DNA of 12,858 bases from STC-74 sp031423995 (GCA_031423995.1 JANPGO010000047.1:1-12858), one strand, 5' to 3'; positions 1 through 7,488 are shown, counted from the stretch's first letter. The notes: generated from the letters alone by a model not told the origin. Program-made: numbers and translations.

Positions 1-733
1 TGCAGTCGAACGTCAGCTCGAGATCTGTGAGCAGGTTGGTGTCGGAATCGCTGCCGTCATGATGGAACCGATTCAGGGAGAGGCAGGTGCGGTTGTTCCA
101 CCCGATGATTTCTGGCCACGTATCCGTAAGGCAACCAAGAAACACGGAGTCCTCCTCATCGCGGATGAAGTCCAGACGGGACTCGGGCGCACAGGAAAAC
201 TCTGGTGAGTTGACCATTGGAACGTAGTTCCCGATATCATGACGATGGGAAAAGCACTCGGTGGTGGAGTCATGCCAATATCCGCCTTCGTCTCCACAGA
301 GGAGATCTGGCAGTGTATGATGCATCCGAATCCATTCATCCATACGACGACGACAGGTGGTGGAGCACTGGCCTGTTCTGCTGCTATAGCAGCTATCCAT
401 ATCGCACTTCGAGATGATTTCCCTCGTCTCGCACGTGAGAAGTGAAACTATATCATGAAGCGTATGCAAAAATACGTGAAAAAATATCCAGAAATCTATG
501 AATCCGTCACTGGAAAGTGACTCCTCATCGCTCAACACTTCCGCTCAGCTGAGATTGGCTATCAGGTGACGGCAGAACTCTTTCGGAATGGCGTTCTCAT
601 CGCAGGTACGCTTAATAATACACTCACATCTCGTATCGAACCACCCATCGTCATCACCTATGACGAGATCGATCGTGGGATGAAAGCACTGGAGAAGTCA
701 TTGAAGGTCGTTGCAAAGGGATTAAAGAAATAA
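1..733 (+). CDS. patA: Putrescine-type class III aminotransferase, C-terminal part (partial)
   Basis: PLP-dependent class III aminotransferase. The putrescine family moves the terminal amino group of putrescine to 2-oxoglutarate, giving glutamate and 4-aminobutanal. The 5' end lies outside the window; reading starts at base 2 and 243 residues are visible, ending in TAA. Seen: EPIQGEAG, the ADEVQTGLGRTGK block with the cofactor-contacting Asp, and the Schiff-base Lys in TMGKALGGG (codon 251-253). NPFIHTTT, EIGY and LIAGTLNN resemble E. coli PatA (YgjG) as I remember it, more than ornithine or GABA aminotransferases. Three in-frame TGA codons (206, 443, 518) are read as Gly; those at 443 (EKG) and 518 (GKG) match glycines of the E. 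coli enzyme. Class III aminotransferase is certain; the putrescine assignment is likely but rests on remembered motifs. Confidence 0.85.
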
Positions 734-744
734 TATCTATTTTA

Positions 745-772
745 TTGACATAAAAAATATTATTGCAATAAT
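745..772 (+). promoter_or_regulatory. Candidate promoter of the 771-1577 gene
   Basis: TTGACA at 745-750 is a perfect -35 box. After 16 bases comes AATAAT (767-772), a fair -10 box. Transcription would begin near 779-780, which is the in-frame ATG at 780. The message would then be leaderless and the ATG at 771 would not be used. Inferred from spacing only. Confidence 0.5.
759..772. promoter_or_regulatory. 14-bp perfect palindrome over the -10 region
   Basis: ATTATTGCAATAAT reads the same on both strands and covers the putative -10 box and the first ATG of the downstream gene. Its position suits a repressor operator. It has no poly-T tail, so it is unlikely to be a terminator for the upstream aminotransferase gene. 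I do not recognise the binding protein. Confidence 0.4.
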
Positions 773-1577
773 GCATTTTATGCAAGAGATATCCTTCCTT
801 CCAGAAACTGAGAGTCCCATAAGACGAGTAACTATGCTTATTTCACAGTTTGGTCTCACACGACGTATGGGGCTTTTTCAGATTGATGGTTTTCTAGAAA
901 TATACAGCGATCAAATAGAGAGTATACTACAAAGTGCTCGAGAATCGAGAAATATTGGAAGAATTCAAAAGGTTTCTGAAAGGGTGATGAAGCTTCTGAG
1001 TATCGCTCAGAAAGAAATCTGAAATAAGTTTGATGAGTATATTGCTACCTCTATCATGATGCATGAGGATGAAGTAGAACTTATTAAGGAGGGAATTATG
1101 GAAGAATATGATAATTACTTTCTAGAAGATTCAGGAATCAAACTTTCAGAAAAAGCACAAACTCACCTCTCAAGATATTTTATCATCACTGTTACTCAGG
1201 TGTCAACACGTCACGATTTTTTTATCTGGCTTAGAAAGCTTCTCAAAGCAAGTAATGAATATTCACATGTACTCAAAGAATTTTGGGATTACTGTAAAGT
1301 ATATGAAAGAAATATATTTTTAGATTCTGACATATTTTATGTGCGGAATACTATTAAAGATATTTACCCGATTGGGAATGCATTAACATTTTTTTTGGAA
1401 ATTTTAGAAGATTTTTTAGAAATACGTTTAACTTTTCAAGAAACGTATGATATTAATAGTCTTTATGCTCTCATAGATCCCAAATGAATTATACCTATTC
1501 ATTGGGAATTATCTTGAAGAGAACGGAGCATAAATTATTTAGAGGAACAAAGACCAAATGAAAGAACTTATCATTAG
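771..1577 (+). CDS. Unknown protein, AT-rich, 268 aa
   Basis: No family recognised. The frame is open from ATG 771 (alternative ATG 780) to TAG 1575-1577 if three TGA codons (1020, 1485, 1515) are read as Gly. With the standard code it would break into two adjacent pieces in the same frame, which supports recoding. The product looks helical and charged, with many Glu, Lys, Ile and Leu residues. It has no signal peptide or obvious membrane segment; FFLEILEDFLEIRLTF near the C-terminus is amphipathic. The gene is visibly richer in A+T than its neighbours, which may mean different ancestry, but it already uses UGA as sense. It has its own promoter and meets the next gene stop to stop with no bases between. 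Existence as a gene is fairly sure; function is unknown. Confidence 0.65.
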
Positions 1578-3698
1578 TTATGCATGTTCCACGTTCGCAT
1601 GCTCCGAGATTTCTGATGATATCGTCACGAGGTCAGAGGCATCGAGAGTGTGGACATTTTTCTTCCCAAGGATTCGCACGAAGTCCTCGATCTCCTCACG
1701 ATAGACATGGAAGAGACGGACGAGCATCTCAGCGGATTTATACATATCGAAGCGCTTTCTGAGATCAGGATTCTGCGTCGCGATCCCGACAGGACAGGTT
1801 CACTTATGGCATACTCGATACTGCTGACATCCGATCCCGATCATAGCGACCGTCGAGACAGCGACCGCATCAGCTCCCATGGCAAGTGCCTTGGTGATGT
1901 CAGCACTGGTGCGGAATCCTCCCGTGATACAGAGGGATATATCTCGACCAATCCCTTGCTCATCGAGGAACTTCCGAGCGCGATAGACAGCGTAGGGTGC
2001 TGGGATACAGACATTGTCCTTCACATGGGTCGGAGCTGCACCCGTTGCTCCTCCGCGACAGTCGATCGTGATGAAGTCAGGCTGACAGAATATGGCAACT
2101 TCGAGATCTGCCTCGATATGCGAAGCGACGATCTTGATCCCGATGGGCTTCCCTCCTGAGAGTTCACGGAGATAGATGACTCGATCTCGAAGCTCTTCCT
2201 TGGTATGGATGTCGGTATGATTCGCTGGAGAGATGACATCCTTCCATGGCTCGACAGAGCGGACTTTCGCGATCTCTTCGGTCACTTTCGGTCACATGAG
2301 GTGTCCACCGAGTCCTGCCTTTGCTGCTTGTCCTATCTTTATCTCGATTGCATGAGCTTTCCGCATATTCTCTTCCGTCGCACCGAATCGACCAGTCGAA
2401 TATTCGAAGACATAGGTTCCAGCGTTCTCATACTCTTCCTCGAGGAGTCCCCCTTCTCCACTGCAGATCATTGTTCCGACGGCTTTGGATCATTTCGCGA
2501 GCGCGATTTTCGCTTCACGAGAGAGCGCACCAAAAGACATATGTGAGACGTAGAAAGGAAGCTTCAGGGTAATTGGTTGTTTTGCTTTCGGACCAATCAC
2601 CGTCGTGAGATCGACCTCGACTTCATGCTTGTCATAGACGCGTGTGGCGAGTTGTCCCGGGAGAAAAAATATATCTTCCCAGAGATTTCGATAGTTTTTC
2701 TTCGTTCCCATTGCTGATATCTCCTCCTTCCCGGTCACAGCCTTCTCGAATATCGATCGAAAATCAGGCTCAAGAGCATTTTCTCCTGTTCGCTCATAGG
2801 CTCTGAGATACGATCGTCCATCATCTTCAATCGGAACCTCTTTCTGGGTATTTGTCGTTTCTGGGGTTGTGCTTGCGATAGCCGAACCTTTTCGGATAAT
2901 CTTCGTGAAGCCCTCTTTCCCGACTCCACAGACTGGACACTTCCAACTCTCGGGGATATCTTCCCATCGAGTTCCAGCGGGGATACCACCGTCCGTATCA
3001 CCGAGATTCTCATCGTAGATATAGCCACAGATGTTGCATTGGTACGAAACGAGTTCAGTCATAGGAGTGATGGATGAGGAAATATTTTTTTGTCGTTTCC
3101 TCTGCCATACAGAGAATCTGAGAGCAAATATCACAACACCGATAATCAGGGTGGAATAATCAATCTTCGGATAGCGGATGAAGGCGATATGGAAACAGGC
3201 AAGATAGAACATAGCATGTATTCCCTGTTGGATCGTCTTCCAATATTTTCCGAAGAGTCGGACAGAGAAATTATTCGACGTGATAAGGAGGATCGTAGAG
3301 AACGCCGCGGCAAGGATACCATAGAGGAGGAAGTTCTCCCACATGAAGAGTGAGTCGAGAGCGAATCCACTCCCATCGAGATAGAAATATCCAAATCCAT
3401 GACTCACAGCTGCCATACCGACCATGATCCCGATCGCTCGACGCATGGCGACGATCTTTCTGAAGAGGAGTATCACAGGAAAAATATCTGCAATCGGTCG
3501 GATGACCATGATGAGGAGGAGTCCAGCCCACGCGATTGATCAGAAGACCGTGAAGTCTTTCTCCGACATGAAGAATATAGTAAAAGGAAAAAGAAAACTC
3601 CCATACGTGAGTACGAGAGGAATCAACTGGAGGAGTCGATCTATTTTGGGATTTTTGGTGAACGAATTCGTCAGTTCGATGATACGGGCGAAGGTCAT
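1578..3698 (-). CDS. Membrane cytochrome b-like / rubredoxin / glutamate synthase FMN-domain fusion
   Basis: 706-residue three-part protein ending in TAA. Residues 1-205: several membrane helices resembling the MsrQ/ferric-reductase transmembrane family (MRRAIGIMVGMAAVSHGFGY, then LLITSNN and KYWKTIQQGIHAMFYLACFH). Residues 219-262: rubredoxin, with iron-binding Cys 221, 224, 254 and 257 (CNICGYIYD and CPVCG). Residues 336-706: glutamate synthase synthase domain, which with FMN makes glutamate from 2-oxoglutarate and ammonia-level nitrogen. It shows SHMSFGALSREAK, ICSGEGG, AIEIKIGQAAKAGLGGHL, TIDCRGGATGAAP and a C-x5-C-x4-C [3Fe-4S] motif (Cys 624, 630, 635) before CPVGIATQNP. No glutaminase domain is present, so ammonia or another donor is needed. 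TGA codons at 3540, 2490, 2292 and 1800 read as Gly; the last three fit conserved positions. The usual His in the RLHR position is Gln here. Divergent from glutamate dehydrogenase. The domain calls are strong; the physiological role is inferred. Confidence 0.9.
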
Positions 3699-3733
3699 AT
3701 GATAAGAGAATTTGGATATAGTTCTAAAGATCG

Positions 3734-3739
3734 ATTATA
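3734..3739 (-). promoter_or_regulatory. Candidate -10 box of the fusion gene
   Basis: On the minus strand this reads TATAAT, a perfect -10 box, 35 bases upstream of the ATG at 3698. A start near 3727 would give a leader of about 28 bases. The region 17 bases further upstream is AT-rich with no good TTGACA match. No Shine-Dalgarno sequence is visible before the ATG. Confidence 0.4.
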
Positions 3740-3831
3740 GGGATAAACGCACTAAAATAAAGCTTTTTTCATTTTGAGAATGAAGTTTAATTTTTTTGAA
3801 ATCGAAAGATTTCTCTCTTCTCGACTTTCTC

Positions 3832-3860
3832 TTGCAAAAATGAAAGTATTCATCTATAAT
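3832..3860 (+). promoter_or_regulatory. Promoter upstream of glutamate dehydrogenase
   Basis: TTGCAA (3832-3837), 17 bases, then TATAAT (3855-3860): a near-consensus housekeeping promoter. Transcription would start near 3867, inside the palindrome at 3859-3875, leaving a leader of about 100 bases that contains the 7-mer repeats. A second possibility is TACATT at 3955-3960, 5 bases before the ATG, giving a leaderless message, but it lacks a -35 box. Confidence 0.6.
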
Positions 3861-3875
3861 GAGAACTATTCTCAT
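3859..3875. promoter_or_regulatory. Fur/PerR-like operator palindrome
   Basis: ATGAGAACTATTCTCAT is a perfect 7-3-7 inverted repeat. Its inner 15 bases match the Fur-family 7-1-7 box TGATAATNATTATCA at 11 of 14 defined positions. It overlaps the last base pairs of the TATAAT and the expected start of transcription, the classic place for a repressor. The position and symmetry are seen; binding by a Fur-family protein is inferred. Confidence 0.5.
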
Positions 3876-3915
3876 AAGTATTTGACTTCATAGCAAAAAA
3901 ATTAGATCCTCCTAT

Positions 3916-3957
3916 TTCCTACTTCCTACTTCCCACTTCCCACTTCCTACTTCCTAC
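3916..3957 (+). repeat. Six tandem 7-mers in the glutamate dehydrogenase leader
   Basis: Six exact head-to-tail 7-base units, TTCCTAC twice, TTCCCAC twice, TTCCTAC twice, end 8 bases before the ATG at 3966. The non-coding strand is all purine except at the T of each unit. If the promoter at 3832-3860 is used, the units lie in the mRNA leader. The count may vary by slippage. Function unknown. Confidence 0.8.
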
Positions 3958-3965
3958 ATTCTCTT

Positions 3966-5300
3966 ATGACTAATCCATTCGAATCAGCTCGCACTCAGAT
4001 GTGTACTGCCTACCAGTTTCTCGCTCCAGAATATACTCATGAATTCGAAATCCTCCTCTCCCCTGATCGTGTGATCGAGGTGAATATTCCTGTCGTCATG
4101 GATGATGGATCGACGCGAGTATTCACTGGCTATCGCAGCCAGCATAATGATGCTCGATGACCATACAAGTGAGGTATCCGCTACCACCAAGATGTGACTC
4201 GGGATGAAGTCATGGCACTCTCTACCTGGATGAGTATCAAGACTGCAACCCTCGATCTTCCCCTCGGTGGAGGAAAATGAGGCATCATCGTTGATCCGAA
4301 GACCCTCTCGAAGCGTGAGCTCGAAGCACTTTCTCGAGGCTGGGTACAGAAGCTCTATAAGTATCTCTGACCTCTCGATGATGTGCCAGCACCAGATGTG
4401 AATACGAATAGTGAGATCATGTCCTGGATGGTGGATGAATACTCGAAACTCGTCGGTCACTGGACTCCTGGGACCTTCACTGGCAAGCCTCTCTCGATCG
4501 GTGGATCTCTCGGTCGTGATACTGCCACTGCTCAGGGTGGACTCTATGTCCTCGAGGCCTATCTTGCCTCATCCCATCCTTCTCCTGAAGGAGATGGATT
4601 TTCAAGAAATAACTCTCCCCTCTCTGGAGCAGAGGGGATCAAGGAGTGAGGTCTTCAAGGAAAAAAAATCGTCATCCAATGAGCAGGAAATGCTGGTCTC
4701 AATATGATCGAACTCATTTCGAAAACTGGTGCAATTCTCATCGCAACATCAGATTCAAAATGAGCAATCTATGATCCAAATGGTCTCGATATAGAACAAA
4801 TAATTACTCTCAAGCAAGATAAAAAACCTCTCAGTGAATATAGATTTCAGTCTCCCCTCTCTGGAGGAGAGGGGGCAGGGGTGAGGTCAAATGCTGCACT
4901 CCTCGAACTCGAGTGTGACATCCTCATTCCTGCAGCCCTCGAAAACCAGATCACGGGTGAGAATGCTCCTCGTATCAAAGCTCGACTGATCATGGAACTC
5001 GCGAACTGACCGATCACTCCTGATGCGGATGTAGCGCTGTTCAGTAAATGAATTGCCGTGATTCCTGATATCCTTGCGAATGCAGGAGGCGTGACCGTGT
5101 CCTACTTCGAACAGGTTCAGAACTCGATGAACTACTCTTGGTCACGTGAGGAAGTCCAGGAAAAACTCAAACTCAAGATGGAAACTGCGCTTCATGGGGT
5201 CCTCGAGAGCGCCGAGAAACACGGGGTAATGCTCAGAACTGGAGCCTACGTAGTAGCCATGAAGCGAATCCTCGAAGCAATCAAGGTACGATGAATCTAG
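3966..5300 (+). CDS. gdhA: Glutamate dehydrogenase with two in-frame repeat insertions
   Basis: Glu/Leu/Phe/Val dehydrogenase family, 444 residues, cytosolic. It interconverts glutamate with 2-oxoglutarate and ammonia using NAD(P). Seen: ARGPYKGGIRYH with substrate Lys68, LPLGGGKGG with catalytic Lys104, PAPDVNTN with catalytic Asp144, GGSLGR, the nucleotide-binding IQGAGNAG (239-244), CDILIPAALENQIT, ANGPITPDAD and ILANAGGVTVSYFEQ. Ten TGA codons (4158, 4170, 4278, 4368, 4647, 4680, 4761, 5007, 5049, 5292) are read as Gly; most hit invariant glycines. Residues about 202-229 and 296-308 are extra compared with the family and coincide with palindromic repeats. Without them the length (about 405) is ordinary. 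Start ATG 3966 fits the family N-terminus; stop TAG. Preceded by a promoter with a Fur-like palindrome and followed by a terminator, so probably a single-gene unit. The specificity for glutamate over leucine is likely but not proven. Confidence 0.95.
4567..4651 (+). repeat. Palindromic element, copy 1, inside glutamate dehydrogenase
   Basis: Imperfect outer arms (CCTCATCCCATCCTT and AAGGAGTGAGG) enclose two hairpins. The second is perfect: CCCCTCT (4617-4623), a 7-base loop, AGAGGGG (4631-4637). It is translated in frame as a Ser/Gly/Pro-rich stretch between GGLYVLEAYLAS and LQGKKIVIQ, where the family normally has only a short linker. It includes TGA 4647, read as Gly. Confidence 0.75.
4851..4887 (+). 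repeat. Palindromic element, copy 2, inside glutamate dehydrogenase
   Basis: Contains the same hairpin as copy 1 in the same codon phase: CCCCTCT (4854-4860), loop, AGAGGGG (4868-4874). It ends in GTGAGGTC, as copy 1 does. It is translated as SPLSGGEGAGVR, inserted just before the conserved LLELECDILIPAAL. Shorter than copy 1, with no left-hand hairpin. Confidence 0.75.
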
Positions 5301-5314
5301 TTTCTTGATAACTT

Positions 5315-5340
5315 AATCTCTCTCCTCCGAGAGATTTTTT
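5315..5340 (+). terminator. Rho-independent terminator after glutamate dehydrogenase
   Basis: AATCTCTC (5315-5322), a 6-base loop, GAGAGATT (5329-5336), then TTTT. The stem is a perfect 8 bp and begins 15 bases after the TAG. It separates the gene from the flavoprotein, which has its own promoter. Confidence 0.8.
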
Positions 5341-5366
5341 GGATTCTCGCTAATTCTCTCTATACT
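5339..5366 (+). promoter_or_regulatory. Leaderless-type promoter of the flavoprotein gene
   Basis: TTGGAT (5339-5344), 16 bases, TATACT (5361-5366), then 6 bases to the ATG at 5373. Transcription would begin on or next to the A of the start codon. No Shine-Dalgarno sequence could fit. The -35 box overlaps the terminator tail. Confidence 0.55.
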
Positions 5367-5372
5367 CCTCGT

Positions 5373-6848
5373 ATGATACGGATTGCAATCATCTGAGCAG
5401 GAGCTGCAGGACTCATGGCAGCGGCGACAATTCTCGAATCAGAGAGAGTCGACTTCCATATTCATCTTTTCGAGAAAAATGTCTCACCTGGTAAAAAGGT
5501 CATCATTTCTGGTGGTGGTCGGTGCAATGTGACGACGAGTATCGAGGATAAGAAAATCCTTGCCATGAAATATACTCGAGGATGGGAATTCATACGGAAA
5601 TCGATGGGGAAATTCTCTCCCCGAAAGTGTCGAGAATGGTTCGAATCGCACGGTGTACCACTCAAGATTCAGGACGATCTGAGAGTATTCCCTGTTTCGG
5701 ATGATGGTCGGGATATTGTCGGAGTATTCGAGGATATTTTCACAAAGAATCGTGATAGGATAACACTTCACTATGGAGAAGGGGTTACTTCTGTCATTGC
5801 GAGGTACGAAGCAATCCAGGAACGAGATTCAAATTCTCCGTGATTGACTGGATTGCCACGTCATCATTCACAAAATCAGAATGATTCCTCGCAATGACAA
5901 AATCGATTTCTCATCACTACACCAAAATGAACATACGAATCCGATATTCTCATCATCACAACAGGATGAAATGCGTATAGTCATACGGGTTCAACGGGCG
6001 ATGGATATGCATTTGCTCGCGCACTTGGACATACTATCACTCCACTCTGACCATCACTTTCGAGCTTTCTCACGGAAGAAAAATGGCTCCATGAACTGTC
6101 ATGACTTGCTTTTGAGGATGCGAAGGTATTTTTGTATGGTCATTGCGAGGAAAAAGGTGAATCCGAATGAAATAAGGGGAGAAATCCCCCTGGGGGGCGA
6201 AGCAATCCAGAAAAAAAGAAACATGGATTGCCACATTCCGCTCTACTTTATTCGCAATGCCAGAATCAAGAAATCGCTTGACCCCTCCTTCTCACTCATT
6301 TCGGTATCTCCTGACCACTCACCTTCATGGCATCTTCGCATTTGGCGTTTGAGAAGATCGAGAAATGAAGTCATAAAATTATCCACTTCTCTCCCCTATC
6401 TTCTATGGGATTAGTAGAATGGGAAGGTTTTCTGAAGGATCAATTCCAGAGTCACCCGAAGAAACTCATTGTGAGTATACTCTCAGAGAAACTCCCGCGG
6501 AGATTTTCTGAAGCTTTCGTGAAGGAGTATTTCCCTCATATAGAAGCGACTTTCGCAGGATCGATCGCTCGCGTTGATCGTGAGAAGATTTCGAAGCTTC
6601 TCGGAGAATGAATCCCTCTCACCCTCCTCGATCGTCGTCCAGGAGATGAGTTCGTCACTGCCTGATGAGTCAATACCGATGAACTCGATCCTGAGACGAT
6701 GGAATCTCGAAAATACAAGAACCTCTACTTCGCAGGAGAGGTTCTGAATGTGGATGGATATACGGGAGGATTTTCTCTGCAGATATGTTGGGCGAGTGGA
6801 TATGTGGTTGGGAAATCTATTAATAATAATTCTACTAAATATGAATAA
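5373..6848 (+). CDS. HI0933/BaiN-type FAD flavoprotein with two in-frame repeat insertions
   Basis: NAD(P)/FAD-dependent oxidoreductase of the HI0933 (YhiN, BaiN, aminoacetone-oxidase-like) family; the natural substrate is poorly known. 491 residues, against about 400-420 in the family. Seen in order: IAIIGAGAAGLMAA (FAD Rossmann motif at the N-terminus, first Gly from TGA 5394), PGKKVIISGGGRCN, ILIITTGGNAYSHTGSTGDG, LTHFGISGPLTF, FVTAGGVNTDEL (both Gly of GG from TGA 6663 and 6666), and LYFAGEVLNVDGYTGGFSLQ at the C-terminus. Residues about 141-176 and 256-296 interrupt conserved stretches and are repeat elements; removing them restores normal length. More than a dozen TGA codons are Gly. 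Start ATG 5373 puts the Rossmann strand at residue 3. The next gene overlaps its end by 8 bases (ATGAATAA). Confidence 0.92.
5793..5898 (+). repeat. Palindromic element of the GTCATTGCGAGG type, copy 1
   Basis: Nested inverted repeat. Outer arms GTCATTGCGAGG (5793-5804) and CCTCGCAATGAC (5887-5898) are perfect 12-bp complements. Inner arms are GCAATCCAG (5811-5819) and CTGGATTGC (5848-5856). It is read in frame as VIARYEAIQ and about 25 more residues, between GEGVTSV and the FLITTPKGTYESD strand. TGA codons 5841 and 5895 lie inside it; the latter is part of the conserved right arm. Confidence 0.85.
6139..6261 (+). repeat. Palindromic element of the GTCATTGCGAGG type, copy 2
   Basis: Shares GTCATTGCGAGG (6139-6150), GAAGCAATCCAG (6199-6210) and GGATTGCCAC (6225-6234) with copy 1. 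The right arm has decayed (ATTCGCAATGCC, 6250-6261; 9 of 12 bases kept). The left arm is split by 48 bases that hold their own GGGGAGAAATCCCC hairpin. It is read in a different codon phase from copy 1 (GHCEEKG), adding about 41 residues between AFEDAKVFLYG and the EIAGPLLLTHFGISGP block. Confidence 0.8.
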
Positions 6849-7488
6849 ATACATCTTCATTCTTTTATTATGCACAATATCATCTTGCTGATCCTATAGC
6901 TGAGAAAATACTTTCTATACAACAGAAAAATCACACGTAGTATTTCTTTGAGAAAATATTCTTAACGGGTCATTATATGATATTCAGATATCTTGTGAGG
7001 ATTCAAATATATATGAAATTGATACGGCTCTAAAGTATCTCAATGAAGATCAGACAGTTCAGATTACTTTACTAAGAAGTTGTTTTTATAAAAAAATCGA
7101 TTCTTGACTCCTAAAAATTATTACAGAAAGGAATTTTAAATATGTTAACTGGCTTTCGTTCGGGCTGGCAAGCTCAGATGATTCTCAAAAGAGTACATAT
7201 GAATATAGTGTAGCAGAAACTCAACAGATAGGAAATGCTCATTGGAAAACTGTTGTACTTTATTGAATGAAGCCAGAACAGTATAAGCAAATTAGAAATA
7301 TAAAAAATCCATACAGACTCTGATTTGAGCCAACTTGAAACTCACAGTACTATACTCTGGAGGAGCAGAAAAAATGTGATGCATTATGGGGAAGTCAAAA
7401 AGATTTCTGAGATGATAGCCAATTCAGAGTTCATTCTGATATGGTTCTGCAATGTTACAGAGATCTTCCAGCACTAAATCATCTCTAG
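6841..7488 (+). CDS. Putative lipoprotein, unknown function
   Basis: 215 residues with a lipoprotein signal peptide: MNKYIFILLLCTISSCGS, lipobox ISSC, with Cys16 as the predicted lipidated residue and a following Gly encoded by TGA 6889. The mature part is predicted to sit outside the cytoplasmic membrane. It has several Cys residues but no family I recognise. About eight TGA codons are read as Gly; with the standard code no frame longer than about 80 residues survives, so the gene is easily missed. It starts inside the last codons of the flavoprotein gene (8-base overlap), so the two are probably cotranscribed and coupled. Base composition is more AT-rich than the genes before it. Stop TAG. 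It faces the minus-strand reductase fusion with only 13 bases between stops. Confidence 0.75.

Noticed and set aside
1..300. UGA read as tryptophan (table 4)
   Set aside because: TGG is used for Trp throughout, and the TGA positions match family glycines (for example GPYKGG and GxGxxG), not tryptophans.
1650..2159. Long plus-strand open frame opposite the glutamate synthase domain
   Set aside because: It is the antisense of a highly conserved coding region; its translation shows no family motifs and is rich in Arg, Ser and Asp as expected from an antisense shadow.
4647..5051. Glutamate dehydrogenase as a decayed pseudogene with many stops
   Set aside because: All apparent stops are TGA and fall mostly on invariant glycines; there is no TAA, TAG or frameshift before the TAG at 5298.
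6139..6261. CRISPR-like or transposon-end repeats
   Set aside because: Only two copies, unequal spacing, no spacer pattern and no cas or transposase gene nearby. Nested palindromes inside a coding frame fit a palindromic element better.
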